Assembly (NCBI GenBank): GCA_007127655.1
Contig: SKYX01000299.1
Coordinates: forward strand, 1 to 7,026
DNA: 7,026 bases
From: Desulfonatronum sp.
Lineage (GTDB): Bacteria > Desulfobacterota > Desulfovibrionia > Desulfovibrionales > Desulfonatronaceae
Direction: 5' to 3'
A program made the position numbers and the translations under genes. Positions 1-5,708 of this stretch are shown piece after piece. The notes beneath the pieces were generated by a model. That model was not told the origin of the DNA and did no database searches. It saw nothing but the letters and a program-made list of their open reading frames with translations. Within the stretch, counting starts at the first letter, position 1. Each line of letters starts with the position of its first letter.

Positions 1-1
1 C

Positions 2-163
2 TTTGCGCTGGGCAACGCCTTGATGAACGATTCCTGGTTCAGTCAGACAATCGATCCGTCCCAAACAGGGTCAACCAGCCTCATATTTTTCAAATGGTTG
101 CGTGAGAACAAAATTGTCCTGCTTCCAGTTGTCTTGCCAGCTAAAGACCAGGCCCAGGCGTGA
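2..163 (+). CDS. C-terminal fragment of an unidentified protein (5' truncated by window edge)
   Basis: The frame is open from the window edge for 53 codons and ends at TGA 161-163. The translation begins FALGNALMND and ends LLPVVLPAKDQAQA, with a hydrophobic stretch (LIFFKW, then IVLLPVVLP) near the C-terminus. I do not recognise the family and no catalytic motif is visible. Another frame is also open for about 34 codons, so reading-frame choice rests on length and on the protein-like composition. Third-position GC looks lower than in the downstream genes. It is followed by about 200 bp without a gene and then asnO, so it probably belongs to a separate unit. Confidence 0.42.
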   Translation, partial: FALGNALMNDSWFSQTIDPSQTGSTSLIFFKWLRENKIVLLPVVLPAKDQAQA

Positions 164-185
164 AAACGTGGCAGTGATGTCCATT

Positions 186-214
186 TTGACCTCGCCTGGA
201 TGTTTCCGTATGCT
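186..214 (+). promoter_or_regulatory. Candidate sigma70-type promoter for the NAGGN trio
   Basis: TTGACC (186-191) and TATGCT (209-214) are separated by exactly 17 bp. They match the -35 consensus at 5 of 6 positions and the -10 at 4 of 6. Transcription would start near 221 and leave a 5' leader of about 148 nt before asnO. That leader contains a small GCCG-CTTTT-CGGC hairpin at 250-262 and no other structure I can support. The position between the end of the upstream reading frame and asnO suits the promoter of an osmotically regulated operon, but no regulator site is recognisable. Confidence 0.4.
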
Positions 215-368
215 TCATGGTAGTTTTGCCACTTTGATTCATGGTGCTCGCCGCTTTTCGGCCCGTTTCCAGCGGAGATCGGAAGCCAGCTCCCGGCAAC
301 AGCCACGCTTGGGACGCATTTTTTTGGAGGGGCGGGCGCGAAGCATTCTGAAGGAGAGTTGATTCGAT

Positions 369-2135
369 ATGTGCGGTATTTGCGGAGAATTGCGGTTTGA
401 TGGAAGCCAGGCCACGGCGGTGAACGTTCAGGCCATGGCCGACGTGATGTCCGGTCGCGGTCCGGACGGGTGCGGCATATTCGTGCAGAAAGGGGTGTCC
501 CTGGGGCACCGGCGGCTGAAGATCATTGATCTCAGCGACGCCTCCCACCAGCCCATGATCGACCCGGAACTGGGGCTGGCCTGCGTGTTCAACGGGATCA
601 TCTACAACTACAAGGAGCTGCGCCGGGAACTGGAGGGGAAAGGCTATCGCTTCTTTTCCTCCGGGGACACGGAGGTGCTGTTGAAGGCCTACCATGCCTG
701 GGGCGATGAGTGCGTCCAACGGTTCATGGGCATGTTCGCCTTCGCGGTCTGGGAGCGGGATTCCGGTGCGGTCCTGCTGGGTCGGGACCGGCTGGGGATC
801 AAACCCCTGTACCTCGCCGAGGTCCAGGGTGGGTTGCTGTTCGCTTCCAGTCTGCCCGCTCTGCTGGCCACGGGCAGGATTGGCAAGGAATTGGATCCCG
901 TGGCCCTGAATTACTATTTCTCTTTTCATGCCGTGGTCCCGGCCCCGCACACCCTGTTGCAAGGCGTGCGCAAATTGCCTCCGGCCACGCTGCTGCGCGT
1001 TGAAGTGGACGGGATGCGCCGGCAACGGACCTACTGGAGCCCGGAGTTCAATTGCCTGGAGCCGGACAAGAGCGAGGCCGAGTGGCGGGATGATGTGCTG
1101 GCAGCGTTGCGCGTCGCGGTGGACCGGCGGATGGTGGCCGACGTGCCCGTGGGCGTGCTGCTCTCCGGCGGCTTGGACTCCAGTCTGGTGGTGGGTCTGC
1201 TGGCTGAGGCCGGAGCCCGTGACTTGAACACGTTTTCTATTGGCTTCGAGGCCGTGGACGACGAGGCTGGCGACGAATTCCGGTACTCGGACATCGTGGC
1301 CAAACGTTTCGGCACGGTGCATCACAAGATTTCCATCTCCTCGGCCGAGGCTCTGGGTAATCTGCGGGACTGCGTGCGGGCCATGTCCGAGCCCATGGTC
1401 AGCCATGACAACATCGGCTTCTACCTGCTGTCCCGGGAGGTGGCCAAGCACGTCACCGTGGTTCAGAGTGGTCAGGGTGCGGACGAGGTCTTTGCCGGGT
1501 ATCACTGGTATCCGCCCCTGATGGACAGCCGTGATGCGGTGGCCGACTACGCCCGCTTGTTCCGTGATCGGGACCAGGCGGACTATGCCCGGCTGGCTGA
1601 GGCGCGCTGGGGCGGGGAGGACCATAGCCTGGACTTCATCCGCGCCGGGTTCGCCGCACCGGGGGCGGACCGGGCCATTGACAAGGCCCTGCGCATGGAC
1701 GCCCTGACCATGCTCGTGGACGATCCGGTGAAACGGGTGGACAACATGACCATGGCCTGGGGCCTGGAAGCCCGTGTGCCGTTTCTGGATCATGAGCTGG
1801 TGGAACTGGCCGCCCGGATTCCCGCGGAATTGAAGGTCCGTGACGGGGGCAAGTACATCCTCAAGGAAGCGGCCCGGTCCGTAATCCCGCATGAGGTGAT
1901 CGACCGGCCCAAAGGCTACTTTCCGGTCCCGGCGTTGAAGTATCTTCGCGGCCCATTTTTGGACTTCGTAACCGAGGTGCTGGACCAGCCCGCGGCCCGC
2001 CAGCGGGGCCTCATCCGCCGGGATTACCTGGATGAGCTGCTCCGCGCTCCGGAAGAACACATCACGCCGCTGGGCGGCTCCAAGCTCTGGCAGGTGGCCG
2101 TGCTGGAATTGTGGATGCAGGAACATGGGCTTTAA
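369..2135 (+). CDS. asnO: N-acetylglutaminylglutamine (NAGGN) amidotransferase, asparagine synthetase-like
   Basis: The 588-residue cytosolic enzyme of the asparagine synthetase B fold is predicted to amidate the C-terminal carboxylate of N-acetylglutaminylglutamine, giving the osmolyte NAGGN, with glutamine as nitrogen donor and ATP. The N-terminal class II glutaminase domain (about 1-200) starts MCGICGE, so Cys2 is the nucleophile after Met removal. It also has RGPDG (30-34), HRRLKIIDLS (47-56), FNGIIYN (74-80) and RDRLGIKPLY (139-148). The synthetase domain has the pyrophosphate loop SGGLDSS (266-272), SGQGADE (367-373) and a late RPKGYFPVP motif. In ordinary AsnB the glutamine-site motif is FNGEIYN; here Glu is replaced by Ile77. 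The ATG follows AAGGAG at 351-356 with a rather long 12-nt gap. Assignment as AsnO rather than plain AsnB rests mainly on the adjacent ngg and M42 genes plus overall similarity to the trio amidotransferase family. Confidence 0.9.
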   Translation: MCGICGELRFDGSQATAVNVQAMADVMSGRGPDGCGIFVQKGVSLGHRRLKIIDLSDASHQPMIDPELGLACVFNGIIYNYKELRRELEGKGYRFFSSGDTEVLLKAYHAWGDECVQRFMGMFAFAVWERDSGAVLLGRDRLGIKPLYLAEVQGGLLFASSLPALLATGRIGKELDPVALNYYFSFHAVVPAPHTLLQGVRKLPPATLLRVEVDGMRRQRTYWSPEFNCLEPDKSEAEWRDDVLAALRVAVDRRMVADVPVGVLLSGGLDSSLVVGLLAEAGARDLNTFSIGFEAVDDEAGDEFRYSDIVAKRFGTVHHKISISSAEALGNLRDCVRAMSEPMVSHDNIGFYLLSREVAKHVTVVQSGQGADEVFAGYHWYPPLMDSRDAVADYARLFRDRDQADYARLAEARWGGEDHSLDFIRAGFAAPGADRAIDKALRMDALTMLVDDPVKRVDNMTMAWGLEARVPFLDHELVELAARIPAELKVRDGGKYILKEAARSVIPHEVIDRPKGYFPVPALKYLRGPFLDFVTEVLDQPAARQRGLIRRDYLDELLRAPEEHITPLGGSKLWQVAVLELWMQEHGL

Positions 2136-2161
2136 GTTGATTTCTGTAAGATCCGTATTGT

Positions 2162-2287
2162 GCTGTTCGTTCAAAAACCTCAAGTGCAAGGAGCAAAGAA
2201 AGCTCAAACTCGAAGCGTATTTGTTCATACGTGAGAGTTTGAGCTTTCTGCCGCGACGCAGCAATTGGGGATTTTTCAACGAACAGC
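2162..2287. repeat. 126-bp imperfect palindrome (MITE/REP-like) between asnO and ngg
   Basis: The outer arms 2162-2177 and 2272-2287 are inverted repeats matching at 15 of 16 positions (GCTGTTCGTTcAAAAA against its complement with one mismatch). Just inside, 2178-2187 pairs with 2261-2270 at 9 of 10 positions including one G-U. After an internal loop (2188-2196 / 2250-2260), 2197-2211 and 2235-2249 form a perfect 15-bp stem. Its apical region folds again through CGTAT (2216-2220) and ATACG (2227-2231) around a hexanucleotide loop. The whole element could fold into one long hairpin as RNA or extrude as a cruciform. It fills most of the 167-bp gap and ends one base before the ngg Shine-Dalgarno. 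No target-site duplication is evident. It lacks a U-run, so it is not a standard terminator. Confidence 0.85.
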
Positions 2288-2288
2288 G

Positions 2289-2294
2289 AGGAGG
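2289..2294 (+). promoter_or_regulatory. Ribosome binding site of ngg
   Basis: AGGAGG lies 8 nt before the ATG at 2303, a near-ideal Shine-Dalgarno. It begins one base after the right end of the 126-bp palindrome, so folding of that palindrome in the transcript could affect access to it. Confidence 0.8.
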
Positions 2295-2302
2295 GGCGTG
2301 AC

Positions 2303-4048
2303 ATGGGTCAGACGAAACACCGCGGCGAGCATCGCTTCGACCGCGACAATCTGCCGTCGCTGCGCAACTGGAAACGGGCGGACATGCTGCCCAACCTCAA
2401 ACTGCCCGCGGACGTGATCCTGGAGTGCGGATGGGGCCGGTTGATCTTTGCCCATACGTTCTCGGACCAGCGCAAGCTGGTGCGCACCATTTGCGACGAG
2501 TCTCCGGGGCGGCGGGATATTGCCATTTATCTGCGCGATCCGCACGTCGTGCTGGCCATGGCCCCCCAGGAACTGTTCATGGACCCGTCCCATACCTTCA
2601 GGCTCTGGCTGGACCGCTATCAGCCGGACCCGGCCATGAGCAAGCGGATCGTGATCCGTCGAGCGCAGACCCGGGAAGACTGCCGCCAGATCAACACCAT
2701 TTACGCCGGCAGGGGCATGGTGGTTTCCAGGGAGGACTTTCTTTGGAACCACCGTCATTCCCGGTCCATGGTCCCGCTGGTGGCCGAGGATATGGCCACC
2801 CAGCAGATTGTGGGCACGGTCACGGCCATCGACCACAAACGGGCTTTCAATGATCCGGAAAATGGAACCAGTTTGTGGTGCCTGGCCGTGGAGCCGCAGT
2901 GTCGGCTGCCCGGAGTGGGCGAGGCCCTGGTGCGCTATGTGGTGGAGTATTTTCAGGCTCGGGGGCGGTCCTACCTGGATCTGTCCGTGATGCACGATAA
3001 CACCCAGGCCATCGCCTTGTATGAAAAGCTGGGCTTCTCCCGGGTTCCGGTCTTCAGCGTCAAGCACAAGAACGCCATCAACGAACCGCTCTTCGTGGGC
3101 GAGGAACCTCAGGCCAAGCTGAATCCGTACGCCATGATCATCATCAAGGAGGCCCGGCGGCGGGGCATTGCCGTGGAGGTCGTGGACGAGGCCAGCGGGC
3201 ACTTCCAGCTTTCCTTCGGCGGGCGGAGCATTGCCTGCTGGGAGTCCCTGAGCGAGTTGACCAGCGCCGTCGCGTTCTGTCGCTGCGACGACAAGAGCCT
3301 GACCCTGCGCCTGCTGCGCCGGGCCGGGCTCCGGGTGCCCGAGCAGGCGCAGGCCGGGGGGGAAGCCGAGAACCTGGCGTTTCTGGAGCACCACCAGCGC
3401 GTGGTGGTCAAACCAGCCCGGGGCGAGCAGGGCCGGGGAATCAGCGTGGACGTCCGGGATGGCGGGGAACTGGCCGCGGCTGTCCGTCAGGCCCAGGCGG
3501 TCAGCGATCGGGTCATGCTGGAGTCCTTTGTTGACGGGGAGGATTTGCGGGTGATCGTCATCGACTTTGCCTTCGTGGCCGCGGCGGTGCGGCGGCCGGC
3601 CCAGGTGGTGGGTACGGGCAGGCATACGGTGCAGGAACTGATCGAAAAGCAGAGCCGTCGTCGGGCAGCGGCCACGGGCGGAGAGAGCCGGATTCCCCTG
3701 GACGAGGAAACCGAGCGCTGCGTGTCCCGAAACGGCTGGAAATTAAGTGATGTGTTGCCCGCCGAGGAAGTGCTGATGGTGCGCAAGACCGCCAACCTGC
3801 ACACCGGGGGAACGATCCATGACGTCACGGACCGCGTTCATCCCGAGGTCATCCGGGCCGCTGAACAGGGGGCCCGGGTGCTGAACATTCCGGTGGTTGG
3901 CTTCGATTTTCTCGTGCCCGACGTCGGCGGTCCGGAGTACGTGATCATTGAGGCCAATGAGCGCCCCGGCCTGGCCAACCATGAACCCCAGCCAACTGCG
4001 GAGCGGTACGTGGACCTGCTCTTTCCCCAGACAGCGAGCCGAGGCTGA
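2303..4048 (+). CDS. ngg: N-acetylglutaminylglutamine synthetase (GNAT/ATP-grasp fusion)
   Basis: The 581-residue bifunctional cytosolic protein is predicted to make the NAGGN backbone by acetylating glutamine from acetyl-CoA and ligating the product to a second glutamine with ATP. Residues 1-114 form an N-terminal region with no motif I recognise. The GNAT acetyltransferase spans about 115-257, with acetyl-CoA loop R201-LP-G204-V-G206 and the motif-B stretch NTQAIALYEKLGF (233-245). The C-terminal ATP-grasp (about 310-575) resembles cyanophycin synthetase and GshF ligases: VVVKPARGEQGRGIS with K370, ESFVDGEDLRV (407-417), KTANLHTGGTIHDVTD (495-510), VGFDFLVPD (532-540) and IIEANERPG (548-556) carrying likely metal ligands E550 and N552. 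Length and domain order fit the trio ligase family. The start is fixed by AGGAGG 8 nt upstream. The 167-bp separation from asnO is long for an operon and is filled by a palindrome. Confidence 0.92.
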   Translation: MGQTKHRGEHRFDRDNLPSLRNWKRADMLPNLKLPADVILECGWGRLIFAHTFSDQRKLVRTICDESPGRRDIAIYLRDPHVVLAMAPQELFMDPSHTFRLWLDRYQPDPAMSKRIVIRRAQTREDCRQINTIYAGRGMVVSREDFLWNHRHSRSMVPLVAEDMATQQIVGTVTAIDHKRAFNDPENGTSLWCLAVEPQCRLPGVGEALVRYVVEYFQARGRSYLDLSVMHDNTQAIALYEKLGFSRVPVFSVKHKNAINEPLFVGEEPQAKLNPYAMIIIKEARRRGIAVEVVDEASGHFQLSFGGRSIACWESLSELTSAVAFCRCDDKSLTLRLLRRAGLRVPEQAQAGGEAENLAFLEHHQRVVVKPARGEQGRGISVDVRDGGELAAAVRQAQAVSDRVMLESFVDGEDLRVIVIDFAFVAAAVRRPAQVVGTGRHTVQELIEKQSRRRAAATGGESRIPLDEETERCVSRNGWKLSDVLPAEEVLMVRKTANLHTGGTIHDVTDRVHPEVIRAAEQGARVLNIPVVGFDFLVPDVGGPEYVIIEANERPGLANHEPQPTAERYVDLLFPQTASRG

Positions 4049-4059
4049 TCCCTATAGAG

Positions 4060-4100
4060 GGACAGGCATCCTGCCTGTCCGCGCAGGCAAGGTGCCTGCG
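4060..4100. repeat. Two back-to-back REP-like hairpins between ngg and the M42 gene
   Basis: Arms GGACAGGCA (4060-4068) and TGCCTGTCC (4072-4080) form a perfect 9-bp stem with a 3-nt loop. One base later, CGCAGGCA (4082-4089) and TGCCTGCG (4093-4100) form a perfect 8-bp stem with loop AGG. Both share the core AGGCA-NNN-TGCCT, so the second looks like a diverged copy of the first. No T-run follows, so a terminator is unlikely; a REP-type repeat within the operon, possibly affecting mRNA 3' stability of ngg, is more plausible. The remainder of this 133-bp gap shows nothing apart from the M42 Shine-Dalgarno. Confidence 0.75.
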
Positions 4101-4181
4101 TCATTGATTCACGGTAATTCTGAAAGAGCCACATCCAATGCTGATTTGGCTGGATAAGGCTGTTCAAGTACGGAGTAGATT

Positions 4182-5291
4182 ATGACCAACGTGTCAATAG
4201 ATATGGCATATCTGAAGCAAATGCTTCTGGAACTTCTGGAGATCCCCAGCCCCACCGGATACACGGACCGGATCGTTCATTTTGCCGGTGAGGAGTTGAC
4301 CCGGCTGGGCATTCCCTTTGAGCTGACCCGACGCGGAGCCATCCGGGCCGATCTCAAGGGCAAGGCCAGCAATCCGGACAGGGCGCTGGTGGCGCACCTG
4401 GACACCATCGGGGCCATGGTCCGGGAACTCAAGCCCAATGGCCGGCTCGGCATCGCGCCCATCGGAACGTGGTCCAGCCGCTTCGCCGAGGGGGCGCGGG
4501 TGACCATTTTCACGGACGCCGGTTCCCTGCGGGGAACCATCCTGCCGTTGAAGGCCTCCGGGCATGTCTACGGGAACGAGATCGACACCCAGCCCGTGAA
4601 CTGGGACAACGTGGAAGTTCGTGTGGACGAGCCGTCGCTCAACGTGAACGAATTGGTCGGGCTGGGCATCCATATCGGCGACTGGGTGGCCGTGGACCCG
4701 CTCTGCGAGGTTCGTCCCAGCGGATACGTGAATTCCCGGCACCTGGACAACAAGGCCGGGGTGGCGATTCTGTTCGCCGTGGCCAAGGCCTTGTTGGAGA
4801 ACGATATTCAGCCGCCCCTGGACTGTCACCTGCTGTTCACCATTGCCGAGGAGGTGGGGACCGGAGCTTCCGTGGCCCTGCACGGCGACGTGGCCGAGAT
4901 GGTCAGCATCGACACGGCCCCGCTGCACGGTGGGCACAATCTCTGCGAACGCGGGGTCAGCGTGGCCCTGATGGATTCCAGCGGGCCCTTCGACTACCAC
5001 TTGACCCATCGCCTTTTGGAATTGTGTCGCAAGCACCAGATTCTGCACCGCCGGGACGTGTTTCGGTACTATCGCAGCGATTCGGCCTCGGCCGTGGAAG
5101 CGGGCAACGACCTGCGCACGGCCCTGGTCTGCTTCGGCGTGGACGGCACCCACGGCTACGAACGCACCCACTTCGACTCCCTCCAGGCCACCGCCGAACT
5201 GATCGCCGCCTACATGCTCTCCGAACCGGTTGTCCCCAGGGACCGCTTCAGCCTGGGACCGCTGAACGGGTTTCCGGTGCAGCCGGAGTAG
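4182..5291 (+). CDS. M42-family metallo-aminopeptidase of the NAGGN cluster
   Basis: The 369-residue cytosolic enzyme of the M42 (deblocking/tetrahedral aminopeptidase, cellulase M-like) family uses two metal ions. All expected active-site positions are visible: H72 and catalytic D74 in AHLDT, bridging D189 in HLDNKAG, the general-base pair E223-E224 in EEVGTGAS, D244 in SIDTAPL, and H330 in YERTHFDS near the C-terminus. It should therefore be active. It is the third member of the conserved NAGGN trio; its substrate is not established. Hydrolysis of NAGGN on return to low osmolarity, or processing of related peptides, are inferences. GGAG (4172-4175) lies 6 nt before the chosen ATG; a later in-frame ATG at 4203 lacks comparable spacing. 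It lies 133 bp after ngg, with REP-like hairpins in the gap. Confidence 0.9.
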   Translation: MTNVSIDMAYLKQMLLELLEIPSPTGYTDRIVHFAGEELTRLGIPFELTRRGAIRADLKGKASNPDRALVAHLDTIGAMVRELKPNGRLGIAPIGTWSSRFAEGARVTIFTDAGSLRGTILPLKASGHVYGNEIDTQPVNWDNVEVRVDEPSLNVNELVGLGIHIGDWVAVDPLCEVRPSGYVNSRHLDNKAGVAILFAVAKALLENDIQPPLDCHLLFTIAEEVGTGASVALHGDVAEMVSIDTAPLHGGHNLCERGVSVALMDSSGPFDYHLTHRLLELCRKHQILHRRDVFRYYRSDSASAVEAGNDLRTALVCFGVDGTHGYERTHFDSLQATAELIAAYMLSEPVVPRDRFSLGPLNGFPVQPE

Positions 5292-5349
5292 CTGCTGAAG
5301 GTTACTGGTCGAACATAGTGGCAAGTATGACGAGCTTGGTATAGCTTGC

Positions 5350-5392
5350 CATTGCCAGTCATTCCCGCGCAGGCGGGAATCCAGAGGCAATG
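5350..5392. repeat. dRS3-like palindromic repeat
   Basis: The core ATTCCCGC (5361-5368), GCAG, GCGGGAAT (5373-5380) is a perfect 8-bp inverted repeat. It has the ATTCCC...GGGAAT layout of the dRS3 repeats known from Neisseria, and similar repeats occur in many proteobacteria. A second arm pair, CATTGCC (5350-5356) and GGCAATG (5386-5392), extends the palindrome outward with a small internal loop. GGCAATG also recurs directly at 5402-5408. The function is unknown; in Neisseria such repeats serve as phage integration or recombination targets, but no phage gene is in this window. Confidence 0.75.
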
Positions 5393-5393
5393 T

Positions 5394-5419
5394 GGCTTTC
5401 AGGCAATGCCCAGCCTTTT
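5394..5419 (+). terminator. Weak intrinsic terminator-like hairpin after the NAGGN trio
   Basis: GGCT (5394-5397) pairs with AGCC (5412-5415), with an inner GGC/GCC pairing (5402-5404 / 5408-5410), and TTTT (5416-5419) follows directly. The stem is interrupted and the T-run is short, so termination would be inefficient. It is the best plus-strand candidate downstream of the M42 gene. Confidence 0.28.
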
Positions 5420-5499
5420 GAACAGTTACCCTCGGGTATGGTTCATCTTGTCGGGAAAATTGGTTGACACATTTTGTTGCCGTGAAAATTCGCCGCAAA

Positions 5500-5622
5500 T
5501 GTAGGGGCGGCCCTCGCGGCCGCCCTAGGTGGGCGAGGCAACGAGGAGCAACGACGAACAAACGATCAACCGTGCCGCCATGTTGATATGAGCGAAGGGC
5601 AGGCGCAAGACCTGCCCCTACA
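5500..5622. repeat. REPIN-like element: two inverted REP units around a 70-bp spacer
   Basis: The left unit starts TGTAGGGGCGG and contains a perfect 8-bp hairpin, GGGCGGCC (5505-5512) and GGCCGCCC (5518-5525), with loop CTCGC. The right unit, read on the minus strand, also starts TGTAGGGGCAGG and contains GGGCAGG (5597-5603) and CCTGCCC (5611-5617) around a 7-nt loop. The ends 5500-5511 and 5611-5622 are inverted repeats matching at 11 of 12 positions. The spacer is ACG/CAAC-rich and has a 6-bp inverted repeat ATCAAC (5565-5570) / GTTGAT (5582-5587). Two REP units in opposite orientation are the hallmark of REPINs, which RAYT-type transposases mobilise in trans; no such transposase is in this window. 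Confidence 0.7.
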
Positions 5623-5708
5623 AGGCGCGATTATGCCAAAGATCATCTGGAAGAAGATGCCAATGTTCCAATCAGAACTGAACCATCCTTACCTTCGGAG
5701 CCCTTTTT

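Larger units (their letters stand above)
5292..5708. other. 417-bp convergent intergenic region carrying several palindromes
   Basis: This gap separates the 3' ends of the M42 gene (plus) and panB (minus). I see no convincing gene in it. It holds a dRS3-like palindrome (5350-5392), a weak plus-strand terminator-like hairpin (5394-5419), and a REPIN-like pair of inverted REP units (5500-5622). The T-run at 5704-5710 overlaps the panB stop and has no clear stem in front of it. A small hairpin CATCT/AGATG occurs at 5644-5659. The accumulation of palindromes between two convergent 3' ends is the usual location for REP-type repeats. Confidence 0.7.

Noticed and set aside
141..2279. 712-codon minus-strand open frame opposite asnO
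   Set aside because: It is a shadow of asnO created by high third-position GC; its translation is rich in His, Gln, Pro and Arg, shows no domain motif, and asnO itself is full length with all its motifs.
2276..3625. 449-codon minus-strand open frame opposite ngg
   Set aside because: It has the same antisense composition artefact; the translation is His/Gly/Gln-rich with no recognisable motif, and the plus strand carries a clear GNAT/ATP-grasp protein.
5464..5469. TTGACA as a -35 element in the convergent gap
   Set aside because: The best hexamers 15-17 bp downstream (AAAATT, AAATTC, AATTCG) are poor -10 matches, and no gene follows on the plus strand.
4194..5561. 455-codon minus-strand open frame covering the M42 gene and part of the repeat region
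   Set aside because: It runs through palindromic intergenic repeats and antisense to a complete metallopeptidase; no ribosome site or motif supports it.
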